Positions 1 to 8,259 of a DNA stretch of 34,289 nucleotides are shown one piece after another. Source of the stretch: Chromobacterium aquaticum (GTDB lineage Bacteria > Pseudomonadota > Gammaproteobacteria > Burkholderiales > Chromobacteriaceae); assembly GCF_021129195.1 (NCBI RefSeq), contig NZ_JAJOHW010000026.1, positions 1 through 34,289 on the forward strand, read 5' to 3'. The notes under the pieces are model-generated. The model did not search any database. It worked only from the letters and a program-made list of their open reading frames with translations, and was not told the DNA's origin. Numbering within the stretch: position 1 is the first letter of the stretch; each line of letters begins with the position of its first letter. The position numbers and the translations under genes are program-made.

Positions 1-1
1 G

Positions 2-577
2 CTGCGCCTGGCCGGCCAGCGCCGCTACCAACTGATCGCCACCGATCTCAATATGCCCGGCATGGACGGCTATGCGCTGGCGCGCGCCTTGCGGGAACAC
101 GCGGTGGCCGCGCCCATCATCGCGATCACCGCCCATGCCGGAGAAGAAGAAAGCCGGAACTGCGCCGAGGTGGGAATCAGCGGCATCCTGCTCAAGCCGG
201 TGTCCCTGGCCATGCTGGACCAGGCGATGCGCGCGCATCTGCCCGCGGCGCGTCCGCCGGCGGAGGCTAGCGACAGCGGCGCGCGCCCGGCCTTGACCGC
301 CGAGCGCTTGCAACTGCTGCTGGACAGCCTGGAATCATCGCTGCACAGCCTGGACGCGGCCGCCCAGGCGCGGGATGAGCGGGGGATGCAAGATCAACTG
401 CATGCGATAAAAGGCGTATTCGCGATGCTGCGTATCGATCCGGTGGTGCAAATGTGCCAAACTCTCGAAGATTTTGCGCGGACCGGCGCCGCCGACGCCG
501 TCGCGCAGCAATTGAGCGGCCTGCGGCAACTGGCGCACCGGCAACTGCGGGAGCAGGGCTTGTGGCGGCAGGCGTAG
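2..577 (+). CDS. C-terminal part of a hybrid sensor histidine kinase (receiver and Hpt domains), 5' end outside the window
   Basis: The reading frame is open from base 2, so the start lies upstream of the window. The visible part begins inside a CheY-like receiver domain: the phospho-acceptor Asp is at bases 44-46 in the context TDLNMPGMDG, and the conserved Lys follows in GILLKPVSLAML. A linker leads to a histidine phosphotransfer (Hpt) domain with the motif HAIKGVF, whose His would relay phosphate from the receiver to a separate regulator. Receiver-then-Hpt order is typical of the C terminus of tripartite hybrid kinases (BarA/EvgS type). The input and kinase domains cannot be seen, so the signal is unknown. 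The downstream dnaQ has its own start after 58 bp and is functionally unrelated. Confidence 0.85.
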   Translation: MRLAGQRRYQLIATDLNMPGMDGYALARALREHAVAAPIIAITAHAGEEESRNCAEVGISGILLKPVSLAMLDQAMRAHLPAARPPAEASDSGARPALTAERLQLLLDSLESSLHSLDAAAQARDERGMQDQLHAIKGVFAMLRIDPVVQMCQTLEDFARTGAADAVAQQLSGLRQLAHRQLREQGLWRQA

Positions 578-635
578 CGCGGCAAGACGCGGGCGCGGTA
601 ATGTAAAAACGATTCAGGATGCAGGACAGAAGTGT

Positions 636-1409
636 ATGAGCAATAGCAGTGACGCTAAAGAAATGAGTGGATCGCGCAGCGACGGCGTGCCGCGCTATGT
701 GATTCTGGATACCGAAACCACCGGTCTCGAACACGCCCAGGGCCATCGCATCATCGAATTCGCCGGCCTGGAGATGATCAACCGCAAGCTCACCGGCAAG
801 CACCTGCATCTCTACATCCACCCGGAGCGCGAGATCGACCCGGACGCCCAGCGCGTGCACGGCATCTCGCTGGAATTCCTGGAAGGCAAGCCCAAGTTCC
901 GCGAAGTGGCCGAACAAATGGCCGACTTCCTGCGTGGCGCGGAACTGATCATCCACAACGCGCCGTTTGACGTCGGCTTCCTCAACGCCGAATTCGACAG
1001 AGTGGGCCTGCCGCCGATCAACAAGCTGTGCGCCAATGTGATCGACACCCTGCGCGAAGCGCGCGACCAGTTCCCCGGCAAGCGCAACAGCCTGGACGCC
1101 TTGTGCGACCGCTTCGAGATCGACCGCTCCAACCGCACGCTGCACGGCGCGCTGGTGGACTGCGAGCTGCTGTCCGAAGTGTATCTGTGGATGACCCGCG
1201 GCCAGGAAAGCCTGGTGATGGACATCGACATGGACCTGCCCGGCGGCCAGGACGGCTCGATGAACTTCGAGCGCAAGCCGCTGCTGGTCAAGCGCGCCAG
1301 CGAACAAGAACAGGCCGACCACCAAAGCTATCTGAACGAACTGGACAAATCGGTCAAAGGCACTTGCTTGTGGCGCAGCCTGGAAGCGCCGGCCGGAGAC
1401 GGCGCGTGA
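636..1409 (+). CDS. dnaQ: DNA polymerase III epsilon subunit (3'-5' proofreading exonuclease)
   Basis: Proofreading exonuclease of the replicative polymerase, 257 aa, near the usual 240-250 aa. All three Exo motifs of the DnaQ/DEDDh family are visible: Exo I DTETTG with D25 and E27, Exo II HNAPFDVGF with D112, and Exo III HGALVDCELL with H169 and D174. The C-terminal region would contact the polymerase alpha subunit. The ATG at 636 is preceded by a purine-rich AGGACAG; an in-frame ATG at 663 is a second possible start, because the first 9-10 residues are not conserved in the family. Its last four bases overlap the ispD start (GTGA), so the two are probably translationally coupled. Confidence 0.95.
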   Translation: MSNSSDAKEMSGSRSDGVPRYVILDTETTGLEHAQGHRIIEFAGLEMINRKLTGKHLHLYIHPEREIDPDAQRVHGISLEFLEGKPKFREVAEQMADFLRGAELIIHNAPFDVGFLNAEFDRVGLPPINKLCANVIDTLREARDQFPGKRNSLDALCDRFEIDRSNRTLHGALVDCELLSEVYLWMTRGQESLVMDIDMDLPGGQDGSMNFERKPLLVKRASEQEQADHQSYLNELDKSVKGTCLWRSLEAPAGDGA

Positions 1410-2089
1410 GCCGTTACCTGGCGCTGGTGCCGGCCGCCGGCCACGGCAGCCGCTTCGGCGCGCCCAGCCCCAAGCAATACCTGCAACTGAACGGCAAGCC
1501 GCTGATGTGGCACACGCTGCGGGCGCTGGCGGCGGTGGCCGCCATCGACACCGTCGCGGTGGTGATCTCGCCCAACGACGAATGGTTCGACGACTTCGAC
1601 TGGGACCTGCCCAAGCTGCAAGTGCTGCGCGTGGGCGGCGCCAGCCGCGCCGAAAGCGTGCGCAACGGCCTGGACGCGCTGGACTGCGCCGCCGACGACT
1701 GGGTGCTGGTGCACGACGCCGCGCGCTGCTGCCTGTCCGCGGACGCGGTGGAACGGCTGCTGGCCGAAGTGGGCGACGACCCGGTGGGCGGCCTGCTGGC
1801 GCTGCCGGTGCCGGACACCGTCAAGCGCGCCGACGCCGAACGACGCGTGGCGGTCACCGTCTCGCGCGCCGACCTGTGGCTGGCGCAAACCCCGCAGATG
1901 TTCCGCCACGGCCCGCTGCGGCAGGCGCTGCAAGGCGCGGGCCTGGACGCCATCACCGACGAAGCCTCCGCGATAGAACGCAGCGGCGGCAAGCCGCTGC
2001 TGGTGGAAGGCGATGCCCAGAACTTCAAAGTGACCTACCCGCGCGACCTGGCCCTGGCGCGCGCGGTGCTGGCGGCAAGAAAGGATTGA
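1406..2089 (+). CDS. ispD: 2-C-methyl-D-erythritol 4-phosphate cytidylyltransferase
   Basis: Third step of the non-mevalonate (MEP) isoprenoid pathway: transfers CMP from CTP to methylerythritol phosphate. The protein is 227 aa. The N-terminal nucleotide-binding loop reads [11 protein letters not shown], followed by [12 protein letters not shown], the IspD signature. VHDAARC and the substrate-binding EASAIE region are also present. The start is taken as the GTG at 1406, which overlaps the dnaQ stop in a GTGA and puts the conserved loop 7 residues from the N terminus. The frame is open far upstream but that part is out-of-frame dnaQ. ispF follows after 1 bp, so ispD and ispF act as one unit. 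Confidence 0.95.
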   Translation: MSRYLALVPAAGHGSRFGAPSPKQYLQLNGKPLMWHTLRALAAVAAIDTVAVVISPNDEWFDDFDWDLPKLQVLRVGGASRAESVRNGLDALDCAADDWVLVHDAARCCLSADAVERLLAEVGDDPVGGLLALPVPDTVKRADAERRVAVTVSRADLWLAQTPQMFRHGPLRQALQGAGLDAITDEASAIERSGGKPLLVEGDAQNFKVTYPRDLALARAVLAARKD

Positions 2090-2090
2090 G

Positions 2091-2567
2091 ATGTTTCGAA
2101 TCGGACAAGGTTACGACGTGCACCGCCTGGTGGAAGGGCGGCCGCTGATTCTCGGCGGCGTCGTCATTCCCCACGACAAAGGCCTGCTCGGCCACTCCGA
2201 CGCCGACGCGCTGCTGCACGCCGTCACCGACGCGCTGCTGGGCGCGGCCGCGCTGGGCGACATCGGCCGCCACTTCCCGGACACCGCCGCCGAATTCAGG
2301 GGCGCGGACAGCCGCGCGCTGCTGCGCGAAGCCGCCAAGCGCGTGCGCGCCGCCGGCTGGCGGCCGCTGAACGTGGACAGCACCCTGATCGCGCAGCAGC
2401 CCAAGCTCGCGCCGCACATCGACGCGATGCGCGCGGTGATCGCCGCCGACCTCGGCCTGGACCTCGGCGCGGTCAACGTCAAGGGCAAGACCAATGAAAC
2501 CCTGGGCTACCTGGGGCGCGGCGAAGCGATAGAAGCGCAAGCCGTCTGCCTGCTGGTGCCAGTGTAA
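2091..2567 (+). CDS. ispF: 2-C-methyl-D-erythritol 2,4-cyclodiphosphate synthase
   Basis: MEP-pathway enzyme that cyclises CDP-methylerythritol 2-phosphate with release of CMP. At 158 aa it has the normal length for this trimeric enzyme. Zinc ligands are seen in GYDVHR (D8, H10) and [18 protein letters not shown] (the His of HSDAD). The FPDT motif and the C-terminal KGKTNETLG loop are intact. It begins 1 bp after the ispD stop. Its stop codon TAA (2565-2567) is also the left-hand target duplication of an inserted 51-bp repeat copy, so the insertion left the reading frame unchanged. Confidence 0.96.
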   Translation: MFRIGQGYDVHRLVEGRPLILGGVVIPHDKGLLGHSDADALLHAVTDALLGAAALGDIGRHFPDTAAEFRGADSRALLREAAKRVRAAGWRPLNVDSTLIAQQPKLAPHIDAMRAVIAADLGLDLGAVNVKGKTNETLGYLGRGEAIEAQAVCLLVPV

Positions 2568-2618
2568 GAACCTGTTCAACGCCGTATCGCCAACGCGTAG
2601 CAGATCGTAAACAGGTTC
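2568..2618. mobile_element. MITE-like repeat, copy 1 (51-bp deletion derivative)
   Basis: Short member of the family found six times in the window. It starts GAACCTGTT and ends with the full right terminal repeat AGATCGTAAACAGGTTC. It is flanked on both sides by TAA (2565-2567 and 2619-2621), read as a 3-bp target duplication. The left TAA is the ispF stop. The interior equals only the right-hand third of the full copies, with a TT microhomology at the junction. This suggests internal deletion of a 140-bp parent. Confidence 0.8.
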
Positions 2619-2705
2619 TAAGAATGAACGCGGTTTCGCCTGCGTCAAACCGATGCAAGCCCCGCCGCGCTACGATAGATGACAGGTGTCTGGCGGCTCG
2701 CCCCG

Positions 2706-2714
2706 TGCCATAAT
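2706..2714 (+). promoter_or_regulatory. Possible extended -10 promoter of rpiA
   Basis: TGCCATAAT gives a TG-n-CATAAT extended -10 element 40 bp before the rpiA ATG. No good -35 hexamer lies at the right spacing. The rest of 2622-2753 holds nothing else I can identify except the AGGAGG ribosome site at 2741-2746. Confidence 0.35.
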
Positions 2715-2753
2715 CCGCCCGGCGCAACCCATCCCAACACAGGAGGCATTACC

Positions 2754-3413
2754 ATGTTGACCCAGGACCAGCTGAAGCTTGCCGTAGCCAAGAAAGCCAT
2801 CGAATTCGTGCCGGACGACTGCATCGTCGGCGTCGGCACCGGCAGCACCGTCAACCTGTTCATCGAAGAACTGGCCGCCATCAAGGGCCGCATCCGCGGC
2901 GCGGTATCCAGCTCCGACGCCTCCACCGCCCGCCTCAAGGCCCACCACATCCCGGTCTACGACCTCAACGAAGTGGACGCGCTGCAGGTTTACATCGACG
3001 GCGCCGACGAAATCAACCACCACCTGCACATGATCAAGGGCGGCGGCGCGGCGCTGACCCGCGAGAAGATCGTCGCCAGCGTGGCGGACCAATTCATCTG
3101 CATTGCCGACGAAAGCAAATACGTCGCCATGCTGGGCGCCTTCCCGCTGCCCATCGAAGTGATCCCGATGGCGCGCAGCTACGTGGCGCGCGAACTGGTC
3201 AAGCTGGGCGGCCACCCGGAACTGCGCCAAGGCGTGACCACCGACAACGGCAATGTGATCCTGGACGTGCACGGCCTGAAAATCCAGAAGCCGGTGGAAC
3301 TGGAAGAAATCATCAACCACCTGGCCGGCGTGGTCACCTGCGGCCTGTTCGCGCGCCGTCGCGCCGACGTGCTGGTGTTGGGACGGCAAAGCGGCGTGGA
3401 AGAAATCCGATAA
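2754..3413 (+). CDS. rpiA: Ribose-5-phosphate isomerase A
   Basis: Interconverts ribose 5-phosphate and ribulose 5-phosphate in the non-oxidative pentose phosphate pathway; cytosolic. The protein is 219 aa, the standard RpiA length. Family motifs are intact: the phosphate-binding GVGTGSTVN loop, the SSSDAST segment, DGADEI with the catalytic Asp residues, [11 protein letters not shown] with the catalytic Glu, and the C-terminal [16 protein letters not shown]. The ATG at 2754 is chosen because a perfect AGGAGG stands 7 bases before it. The open frame extends upstream but has no ribosome site. It is transcribed alone: a repeat element lies upstream and the phoU promoter region downstream. Confidence 0.96.
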   Translation: MLTQDQLKLAVAKKAIEFVPDDCIVGVGTGSTVNLFIEELAAIKGRIRGAVSSSDASTARLKAHHIPVYDLNEVDALQVYIDGADEINHHLHMIKGGGAALTREKIVASVADQFICIADESKYVAMLGAFPLPIEVIPMARSYVARELVKLGGHPELRQGVTTDNGNVILDVHGLKIQKPVELEEIINHLAGVVTCGLFARRRADVLVLGRQSGVEEIR

Positions 3414-3458
3414 GGCGCTAGGTCAAGCCTGGCCGCCCCCGCAAAACGGGCAGATGAA

Positions 3459-3492
3459 TTGTCACATCGGCGTCATCTGCCCGCATTAACAT
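3459..3492 (+). promoter_or_regulatory. Candidate Pho box and -10 element of phoU
   Basis: Two 7-bp half sites, TTGTCAC (3459-3465) and GCGTCAT (3470-3476), repeat with the 11-bp period of the PhoB box (consensus CTGTCAT, 4 bp, CTGTCAT). A -10-like TAACAT (3487-3492) starts 10 bp after the second half site, which is the usual PhoB promoter geometry. Each half site matches 5 of 7 bases. Predicted transcription start is near 3499, about 28 bases before the phoU ATG. Confidence 0.55.
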
Positions 3493-3526
3493 AGCGTTTT
3501 TTGACTGGTTTTGGTTTGAGGCAGAC

Positions 3527-4228
3527 ATGGCAGAACATATTTCCAAGCAGTTCGATATGGAGCTGGAAACCATCCGCACCCGCGTCCTGCAAATGGGCGG
3601 ATTGGTGGAGCAGCAGATCTTGTCCGCGGTGGACGCGCTGCTGGCCGGCGATATTGAAAAGCTGGACAAGGTGATCGCCGAAGACGCGCTGGTCAACGCG
3701 ATGGAAGTCACCATCGACGACGACTGCCTGCACATCATCGCCCGCCGCCAGCCAGCCGCCAGCGATCTGCGCATCGTGTTCACCGTGATCAAGGTGATCA
3801 CCGACCTGGAACGCATCGGCGACGAAGCCAAGAAAATCGCGCGCATGGGCAAGACCATCTACCAGTCCGAGCGCTACCAGATGCCGCGTTTCCGCGAAAT
3901 CGAAAAAATGGCCGAAGTGGCGCTGGGCATGCTGCGCCGCGCGCTGGACGCCTTCGCCCGCCTCGACACCAGCGCCGCGCTGGAACTGGCCGAAGCGGAC
4001 CAGGAACTGGACGAAGACTTCGCCGCGGAACTGCGCCAGCTGATCACCTTCATGATGGAAGACCCGCGCACCATCAGCATGTCCATCGACACCCTGTTCA
4101 TCTCCAAGGCGATAGAGCGCATTGGCGACCACGCCACCAATATTTCCGAATACGTGGTCTACCTGGTCAAGGGCAAGGACATCCGCCACACCACCTTGGA
4201 AACCAAGAAGCGCGAAACCCTGGGTTGA
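3527..4228 (+). CDS. phoU: Phosphate signalling protein PhoU
   Basis: Negative regulator linking the Pst phosphate transporter with the PhoR-PhoB two-component system; cytosolic, peripheral to the membrane. The protein is 233 aa, all-helical, with two PhoU repeats (about residues 15-105 and 120-210). Each carries acidic metal-binding clusters typical of the family, such as ERIGDEAKKIA and its second-repeat counterpart ERIGDHATNISEYV. The ATG at 3527 follows a GAGG at suitable distance. There is no pst operon in the window. The gene appears to be transcribed alone from the Pho-box promoter and is followed by ppx, a usual neighbour in beta- and gammaproteobacteria. A repeat element now separates the two. 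Confidence 0.95.
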   Translation: MAEHISKQFDMELETIRTRVLQMGGLVEQQILSAVDALLAGDIEKLDKVIAEDALVNAMEVTIDDDCLHIIARRQPAASDLRIVFTVIKVITDLERIGDEAKKIARMGKTIYQSERYQMPRFREIEKMAEVALGMLRRALDAFARLDTSAALELAEADQELDEDFAAELRQLITFMMEDPRTISMSIDTLFISKAIERIGDHATNISEYVVYLVKGKDIRHTTLETKKRETLG

Positions 4229-4339
4229 ACCCGGCCGCGCCGGCCATGGCGACTTGACATGACGGTTTGACTAAAATGGCGGTAACATTCGGTGTTGCCG
4301 CCATTGTTGCGTCTGGCGTCCGTGCCCGCCTTGGCGTTA

Positions 4340-4479
4340 GAACCTGTTTACGATCTGCTGCGCGTCGGCGATACGGCGTTGAAACCAAGCTCAAAATGCT
4401 CATGTACCACGAGTACATTCCGCTTTTTCGCTTGTTTTCGCCTTGTCTCGCCTTAGCTCGCGAGATCGTAAACAGGTTC
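4340..4479. mobile_element. MITE-like repeat, copy 2 (140 bp, reverse orientation)
   Basis: Complete member between phoU and ppx. Perfect 17-bp terminal inverted repeats GAACCTGTTTACGATCT (4340-4356) and its complement (4463-4479) are flanked by TTA on both sides (4337-4339 and 4480-4482). Relative to the other full copies the interior is reversed. No coding capacity. The flanks of 4229-4538 show nothing else apart from the purine-rich ribosome site of ppx. Confidence 0.85.
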
Positions 4480-4538
4480 TTACAACCCATGACGAATCCA
4501 CCCCGCGCCCGGCGCGGGCCTAGATAAAGAGAGAAGGG

Positions 4539-6038
4539 GTGTCTTTGACACTGACCACGCCCCCCAATAACGTGCTCGCCACCATAGACATGGGCTCCAA
4601 CAGCTTCCGCCTGCAAGTGTCGCGGGTGGTGGACGACCAACTATACGCGCTGGACGTGATGAAAGAGACCGTGCGCCTGGGCGCCGGCCTGACCGCGGAC
4701 AAATACCTGGACCAGGAAACCCAGGACAAGGCGCTGGCCTGCCTGGCCCGCTTTGGCGAACGCCTGCGCGGCTTCACCCCGGCGCAAGTGCGCGCCGTGG
4801 GCACCAACACCCTGCGCGTGGCCAAGAACGCCGCCGACTTCATCGCCAAGGCCGAGCCGCTGCTGGGCTTCCCGATAGAAGTGATCGCCGGCCGCGAAGA
4901 AGCGCGGCTGATCTACCTGGGCGCCGCCCACTCCCTGCCGGACACCAAGGAACGGCGCATGGTGGTGGACATCGGCGGCGGCTCCACCGAATTCATCATC
5001 GGCAGCCACTACAAGGCCCTGGTCACCGAAAGCCTGCCGCTGGGCTGCGTCAGCTTCACCCTGCGCTACTTTGGCGATGGCAAGCTGAGCCAGGCAAACT
5101 TCCAGGACGCCATCCTGGCCGCGCGCAATGAAATCCAACGCATCGCCCACCAATACCAGCGCGAAGAATGGCAACTGGCGGTGGGCACCTCCGGCACCGC
5201 GCGCTCGCTGCGCGACGTGCTGGAAATCAACGACTGGAGCAGCGCCGACATCACCCTGGCCGGCATGGAAAAGCTCAAGACGCTGCTGATCCGCCAGGGC
5301 GACATCAAATCCATCGACGTCAACGGCCTCAAGGCCGACCGCGCGCCGGTGCTGGCCGGTGGCCTCGCCATCATGATCGCGGTGTTCCAGGAACTGGCCA
5401 TCGACAAAATGACGGTGGCCGAAGGCGCGTTGCGCGACGGCGTGCTATACGATCTACTGGGCCGCCAACGCGAGAAGGACATGCGCGACACCACCGTCAC
5501 CCAGTTCAAGCGCCGCTACCACGTGGACACCGCCCAGGCCGAGCGCGTCACCGCGCTGGCCGAACGCCTGTACCGCATGGTGGCCGGCGAAGACGTCGAC
5601 CAATCCATGCTCAAGCGCCTGCTGTGGGCGGCCAAGCTGCACGAAATCGGCCTCACCATCTCCCACACCGCCTACCACAAGCACTCCTCCTACATCCTGC
5701 AGCACGCCGACATGCCCGGCTTCTCCAAGCGCGAACAAGCCACCTTGGCCGCCATCGTGCTGGGCCACCGCGGCGACATGGGCAAGATGCGCCAATACAT
5801 GGAAGACGCCAGCCTGTGGCAGGCCGTGGTGGCGCTGCGCCTGGCGGTGCTGTTCCACCGCAGCCGCAACAGCATCACGCTGCCGGACCGGCTGGACCTG
5901 CGCCAGCACGCCACCGGCTTCGCGCTGACGCTGAACAAAGCCTGGCTGAAAGGCAGCCCGCTCACCGCCAGCGGCTTCAAGCAGGAAATCGGCCAATGGA
6001 AAAACGTCGGCTTCGTGCTCGACATCGAGCAAGTGTGA
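4539..6038 (+). CDS. ppx: Exopolyphosphatase of the Ppx/GppA family
   Basis: Hydrolyses terminal phosphate from polyphosphate, or pppGpp in GppA-type members. The protein is 499 aa, close to E. coli Ppx at 513. The actin-like ATPase fold is shown by the phosphate-1 loop IDMGSNSFRLQV near residue 18 and the phosphate-2 loop DIGGGSTEFIIG near residue 145. An HD-like helical C-terminal half follows, with KLHEIGLTISHTAYHKHS. GTG at 4539 is given as the start. TTG at 4545 is also credible, because the purine run AGAAGGGG is better spaced for it. The phoU neighbour supports a role in phosphate metabolism. corA follows after 7 bp, so the two are probably co-transcribed. Sequence alone does not separate Ppx from GppA. 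Confidence 0.9.
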   Translation: MSLTLTTPPNNVLATIDMGSNSFRLQVSRVVDDQLYALDVMKETVRLGAGLTADKYLDQETQDKALACLARFGERLRGFTPAQVRAVGTNTLRVAKNAADFIAKAEPLLGFPIEVIAGREEARLIYLGAAHSLPDTKERRMVVDIGGGSTEFIIGSHYKALVTESLPLGCVSFTLRYFGDGKLSQANFQDAILAARNEIQRIAHQYQREEWQLAVGTSGTARSLRDVLEINDWSSADITLAGMEKLKTLLIRQGDIKSIDVNGLKADRAPVLAGGLAIMIAVFQELAIDKMTVAEGALRDGVLYDLLGRQREKDMRDTTVTQFKRRYHVDTAQAERVTALAERLYRMVAGEDVDQSMLKRLLWAAKLHEIGLTISHTAYHKHSSYILQHADMPGFSKREQATLAAIVLGHRGDMGKMRQYMEDASLWQAVVALRLAVLFHRSRNSITLPDRLDLRQHATGFALTLNKAWLKGSPLTASGFKQEIGQWKNVGFVLDIEQV

Positions 6039-6045
6039 ACCGCCG

Positions 6046-7125
6046 ATGCGCCACGCCACGCTGAAAAAACGCATTCCCACGCTGGGCGAAGCCCCCGGCA
6101 CCCTGCTGTCGGTGGGCGAGGCCAAGCTGCCGGAAGCCTCGATCTCCCTGTTTGAATACGGCCCGGAGCAACTGCAGGAAACCGTGTTCCAGACCGTGGC
6201 CGAAGGCCTGGCCCACCAGCCCGCCGGCGGCGTGCTCTGGCTCAACGTCTACGGTCTGCACCAGCCGGAAGTGATGCGGGCGATAGGCCAGCGCTTCGGC
6301 CTGCACGCGCTGGTGCTGGAAGACATCATGAACGCGCGGCAGCGGCCCAAGGTGGAAGACTACGGCGACTACCTGTTCATCGCCAGCCGCGTGTTCGACT
6401 ACCACCAGCACGGCGAGGGCGGGGCCGGGCGGCTGCTGTCGGACCAAATCTACCTGGTCATCGGCCGCCGCTTCGTGCTCACCTTCCAGGAACGCCCCAC
6501 CGGCGTGTTCGAAGAAGTGCGCGAACGGCTGCGCCGCGGCCGCGGCCTGCTGCGCCACAAGGACGCCGACTACCTGGGCTACTCCTTGCTGGACGCGATG
6601 ATAGACGACTACTTCGGCGTGCTCACCGAGTTCAACGAAAGAGTGGAACGCATGGACAGCACGCTGCTGCGCGGCCGCGACCAAGGCGTGCTGCTGCAGA
6701 TTCAGCGCCTGAAGCGCGACTGCCTGAAACTGCGCCGCGCGCTGATGCCGATGCGCGAAATGCTGATCTCGCTCAACCGCGGCGAACACGGCTTCTTCAA
6801 GCCGGAAACCCTGGTCTATCTGCGCGATGCCTACGACCACACCATGCACGTGATCGAATCGCTGGAGATGTCGCGGGAAATGGTGGGCGACATGCTGGAC
6901 CTCTACCTGTCCACCCAATCCCACCGCCTCAACCTGCAAATGCGCGTGCTCACCGTCTTGACCATGATCTTCATGCCGCTGACGCTGATCGCCGGCATCT
7001 ACGGCATGAACTTCGAATACATGCCGGAGCTGAAATGGCATTACGGCTACCACCTGGTGCTGGTGGCGATGCTGGGCATTGCCGGCGGCTTGAGCTGGTT
7101 ATTCTGGAAGCGGCGCTGGTTGTAA
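6046..7125 (+). CDS. corA: Magnesium/cobalt transporter CorA
   Basis: Inner-membrane pentameric channel for Mg2+ (also Co2+ and Ni2+). It is 359 aa, with a long cytosolic alpha/beta and helical N-terminal domain and two C-terminal membrane helices. The diagnostic GMN motif (residues 320-322, in IYGMNFEYMPEL) ends the first helix, and the short C terminus ends in basic residues WKRRWL. Start ATG 6046 lies 7 bp after the ppx stop without a good ribosome site, which suggests translational coupling. The N terminus (about 40 residues before the conserved part) is longer than in E. coli CorA (316 aa). Confidence 0.94.
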   Translation: MRHATLKKRIPTLGEAPGTLLSVGEAKLPEASISLFEYGPEQLQETVFQTVAEGLAHQPAGGVLWLNVYGLHQPEVMRAIGQRFGLHALVLEDIMNARQRPKVEDYGDYLFIASRVFDYHQHGEGGAGRLLSDQIYLVIGRRFVLTFQERPTGVFEEVRERLRRGRGLLRHKDADYLGYSLLDAMIDDYFGVLTEFNERVERMDSTLLRGRDQGVLLQIQRLKRDCLKLRRALMPMREMLISLNRGEHGFFKPETLVYLRDAYDHTMHVIESLEMSREMVGDMLDLYLSTQSHRLNLQMRVLTVLTMIFMPLTLIAGIYGMNFEYMPELKWHYGYHLVLVAMLGIAGGLSWLFWKRRWL

Positions 7126-7150
7126 ACCCTGTCCCCTGTTGTGGAATCCA

Positions 7151-7174
7151 CGCCGGCGGCGCGCTGCGCCGGCG
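7151..7174 (+). terminator. GC-rich hairpin after corA
   Basis: Perfect 8-bp inverted repeat CGCCGGCG with an 8-base loop, 25 bp after the corA stop. It lacks a T run, so it may only stabilise the 3' end or assist factor-dependent termination. In the remainder of 7126-7418 I see two TTTGACAGC words (7243 and 7378) but no matching -10 element. Confidence 0.3.
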
Positions 7175-7418
7175 CTTGCCTTGACCCTCTGTGCCCAATC
7201 GGTAACAATCGCCGCGTGCCGCGACATTCCGCGGCGCTTGGGTTTGACAGCCCGAAATCGCCAGACTCGTCACAGAATCTGCCATACCAAGGCAGGCGGT
7301 GGCGGGGAGGCGCGCGAGCGTCTACCGGTGTGTCTGTGCGGCCGGTCTGTCAACCCTGTCATCCGCCTGCCGTATCCGTTTGACAGCGCACGGCAGGCTT
7401 CGCACTGAGGAGTCACCG

Positions 7419-7742
7419 ATGACGCATCCACACCGCCGGCGCTACCGCGCCTTATTCTCCCCCTCACTCCCGCTCAATCTCGTTCTCAAAAAACTACGCC
7501 GCATGCCTGGCATCGCCGCCGATCGCCTGCGCGCGCTGGAACGCCAATTGCAGATCCGCGAACACCATCTGCACCGCGCGATGCAAGACCTGCGCCAGGC
7601 CCACCACAGCCTGCGCGCGGTCCAAGCCTTGCTGCGCCAGGCCGGCGGCGAAGCCTGCCCCTGCGATGTGCTGCACATCACGCTGGAACCGGCGCAGCAC
7701 TGGCTGCAACGCGGCATGACCACGCTGACCACGCGGCATTGA
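7419..7742 (+). CDS. Small helical protein of unknown function
   Basis: 107 aa, not recognised with certainty. The start ATG 7419 follows GAGGAG at 7407-7412, a good ribosome site; the frame is open further upstream without one. The N-terminal 30 residues are basic (MTHPHRRRYR). The middle, LRALERQLQIREHHLHRAMQ, has coiled-coil character. The C terminus carries a CPCD segment and LEPAQHWLQRGM. The next gene, 12 bp on, is of similar size and shows a comparable C-terminal LEP.Q pattern, so the two may be diverged paralogues. The size and the paired arrangement recall small DUF1484/XAC0095-like families of beta- and xanthomonad proteobacteria. That is a weak memory-based guess. Confidence 0.65.
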   Translation: MTHPHRRRYRALFSPSLPLNLVLKKLRRMPGIAADRLRALERQLQIREHHLHRAMQDLRQAHHSLRAVQALLRQAGGEACPCDVLHITLEPAQHWLQRGMTTLTTRH

Positions 7743-7754
7743 CAGGAGACGACG

Positions 7755-8066
7755 ATGAAAACCGCTATCCCGATACCCGGCCGCCACGCCTTGCGGCAAC
7801 TGGAGCAAGCCTTGCACGCCCTCGCGGCGGACCCGCGCGCCCAAGTGCCGCTGGCGCAGGCGCAGCAAGCGCGGCAGCAACTGGAACAAGCGCTGAACGA
7901 CCACCTGTCAGTGCTGCGCGAAGCCGAGCTGGCGCTGAGCTGCGTGCTGACCCTGCTGCTGCGGCACGATGAAGAAATGTTCGCCGGCAAACAGCTGCGC
8001 GTATTGCTGGAGCCGTTCCAGCAGCAGATGGAAGTGGCCTTGCATGGGCTGGAGGGCCTGCGTTAA
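7755..8066 (+). CDS. Small helical protein of unknown function, possible paralogue of the preceding gene
   Basis: 103 aa with ATG 7755 behind AGGAGACGACG. Almost entirely predicted helix, rich in Gln, Ala and Leu (LAQAQQARQQLEQALNDH), with a hydrophobic helix ALSCVLTLLL near residue 65 and a C terminus LLEPFQQQMEVALHGLEG. No signal peptide and no catalytic motif. It forms a two-gene unit with 7419-7742 and is closed by a strong terminator 28 bp downstream. Function unknown; a regulatory or adaptor role would be speculation. Confidence 0.7.
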   Translation: MKTAIPIPGRHALRQLEQALHALAADPRAQVPLAQAQQARQQLEQALNDHLSVLREAELALSCVLTLLLRHDEEMFAGKQLRVLLEPFQQQMEVALHGLEGLR

Positions 8067-8094
8067 GCCCGGTTGAGACCTTGACCCATCCACA

Positions 8095-8128
8095 ACGGAC
8101 CGCTGCCCCTGAGGCGCGGTCCGTTTTT
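8095..8128 (+). terminator. Rho-independent terminator of the small-protein pair
   Basis: Perfect 9-bp stem ACGGACCGC / GCGGTCCGT around a 12-base loop, followed by TTTTT. It isolates the upstream unit from the fimbrial locus. Confidence 0.9.
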
Positions 8129-8259
8129 GCATTTGCGTGGCTTCATGGGTGAACACGGGATCCGCACTGAGCGAGGCGGAGAAGATTTAATAGGCAGGAA
8201 TTGGCAATAAAAATCAATGAAATCTCGATAAAAGCAACTAAATACCGGGATTTAGGGTT

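Noticed and set aside
1028-1405. N-terminal extension of ispD read from an ATG inside dnaQ
   Set aside because: The extension is out-of-frame dnaQ sequence of Arg-rich composition; IspD homology begins right after the GTG at 1406.
4267-4527. 86-codon open frame between phoU and ppx
   Set aside because: Most of it is MITE copy 2 read through; the same peptide appears wherever the repeat occurs and is not a gene.
7243-7384. Two TTTGACAGC words as promoters of the small helical proteins
   Set aside because: Good -35 hexamers, but neither has a -10-like hexamer within 16-19 bp.
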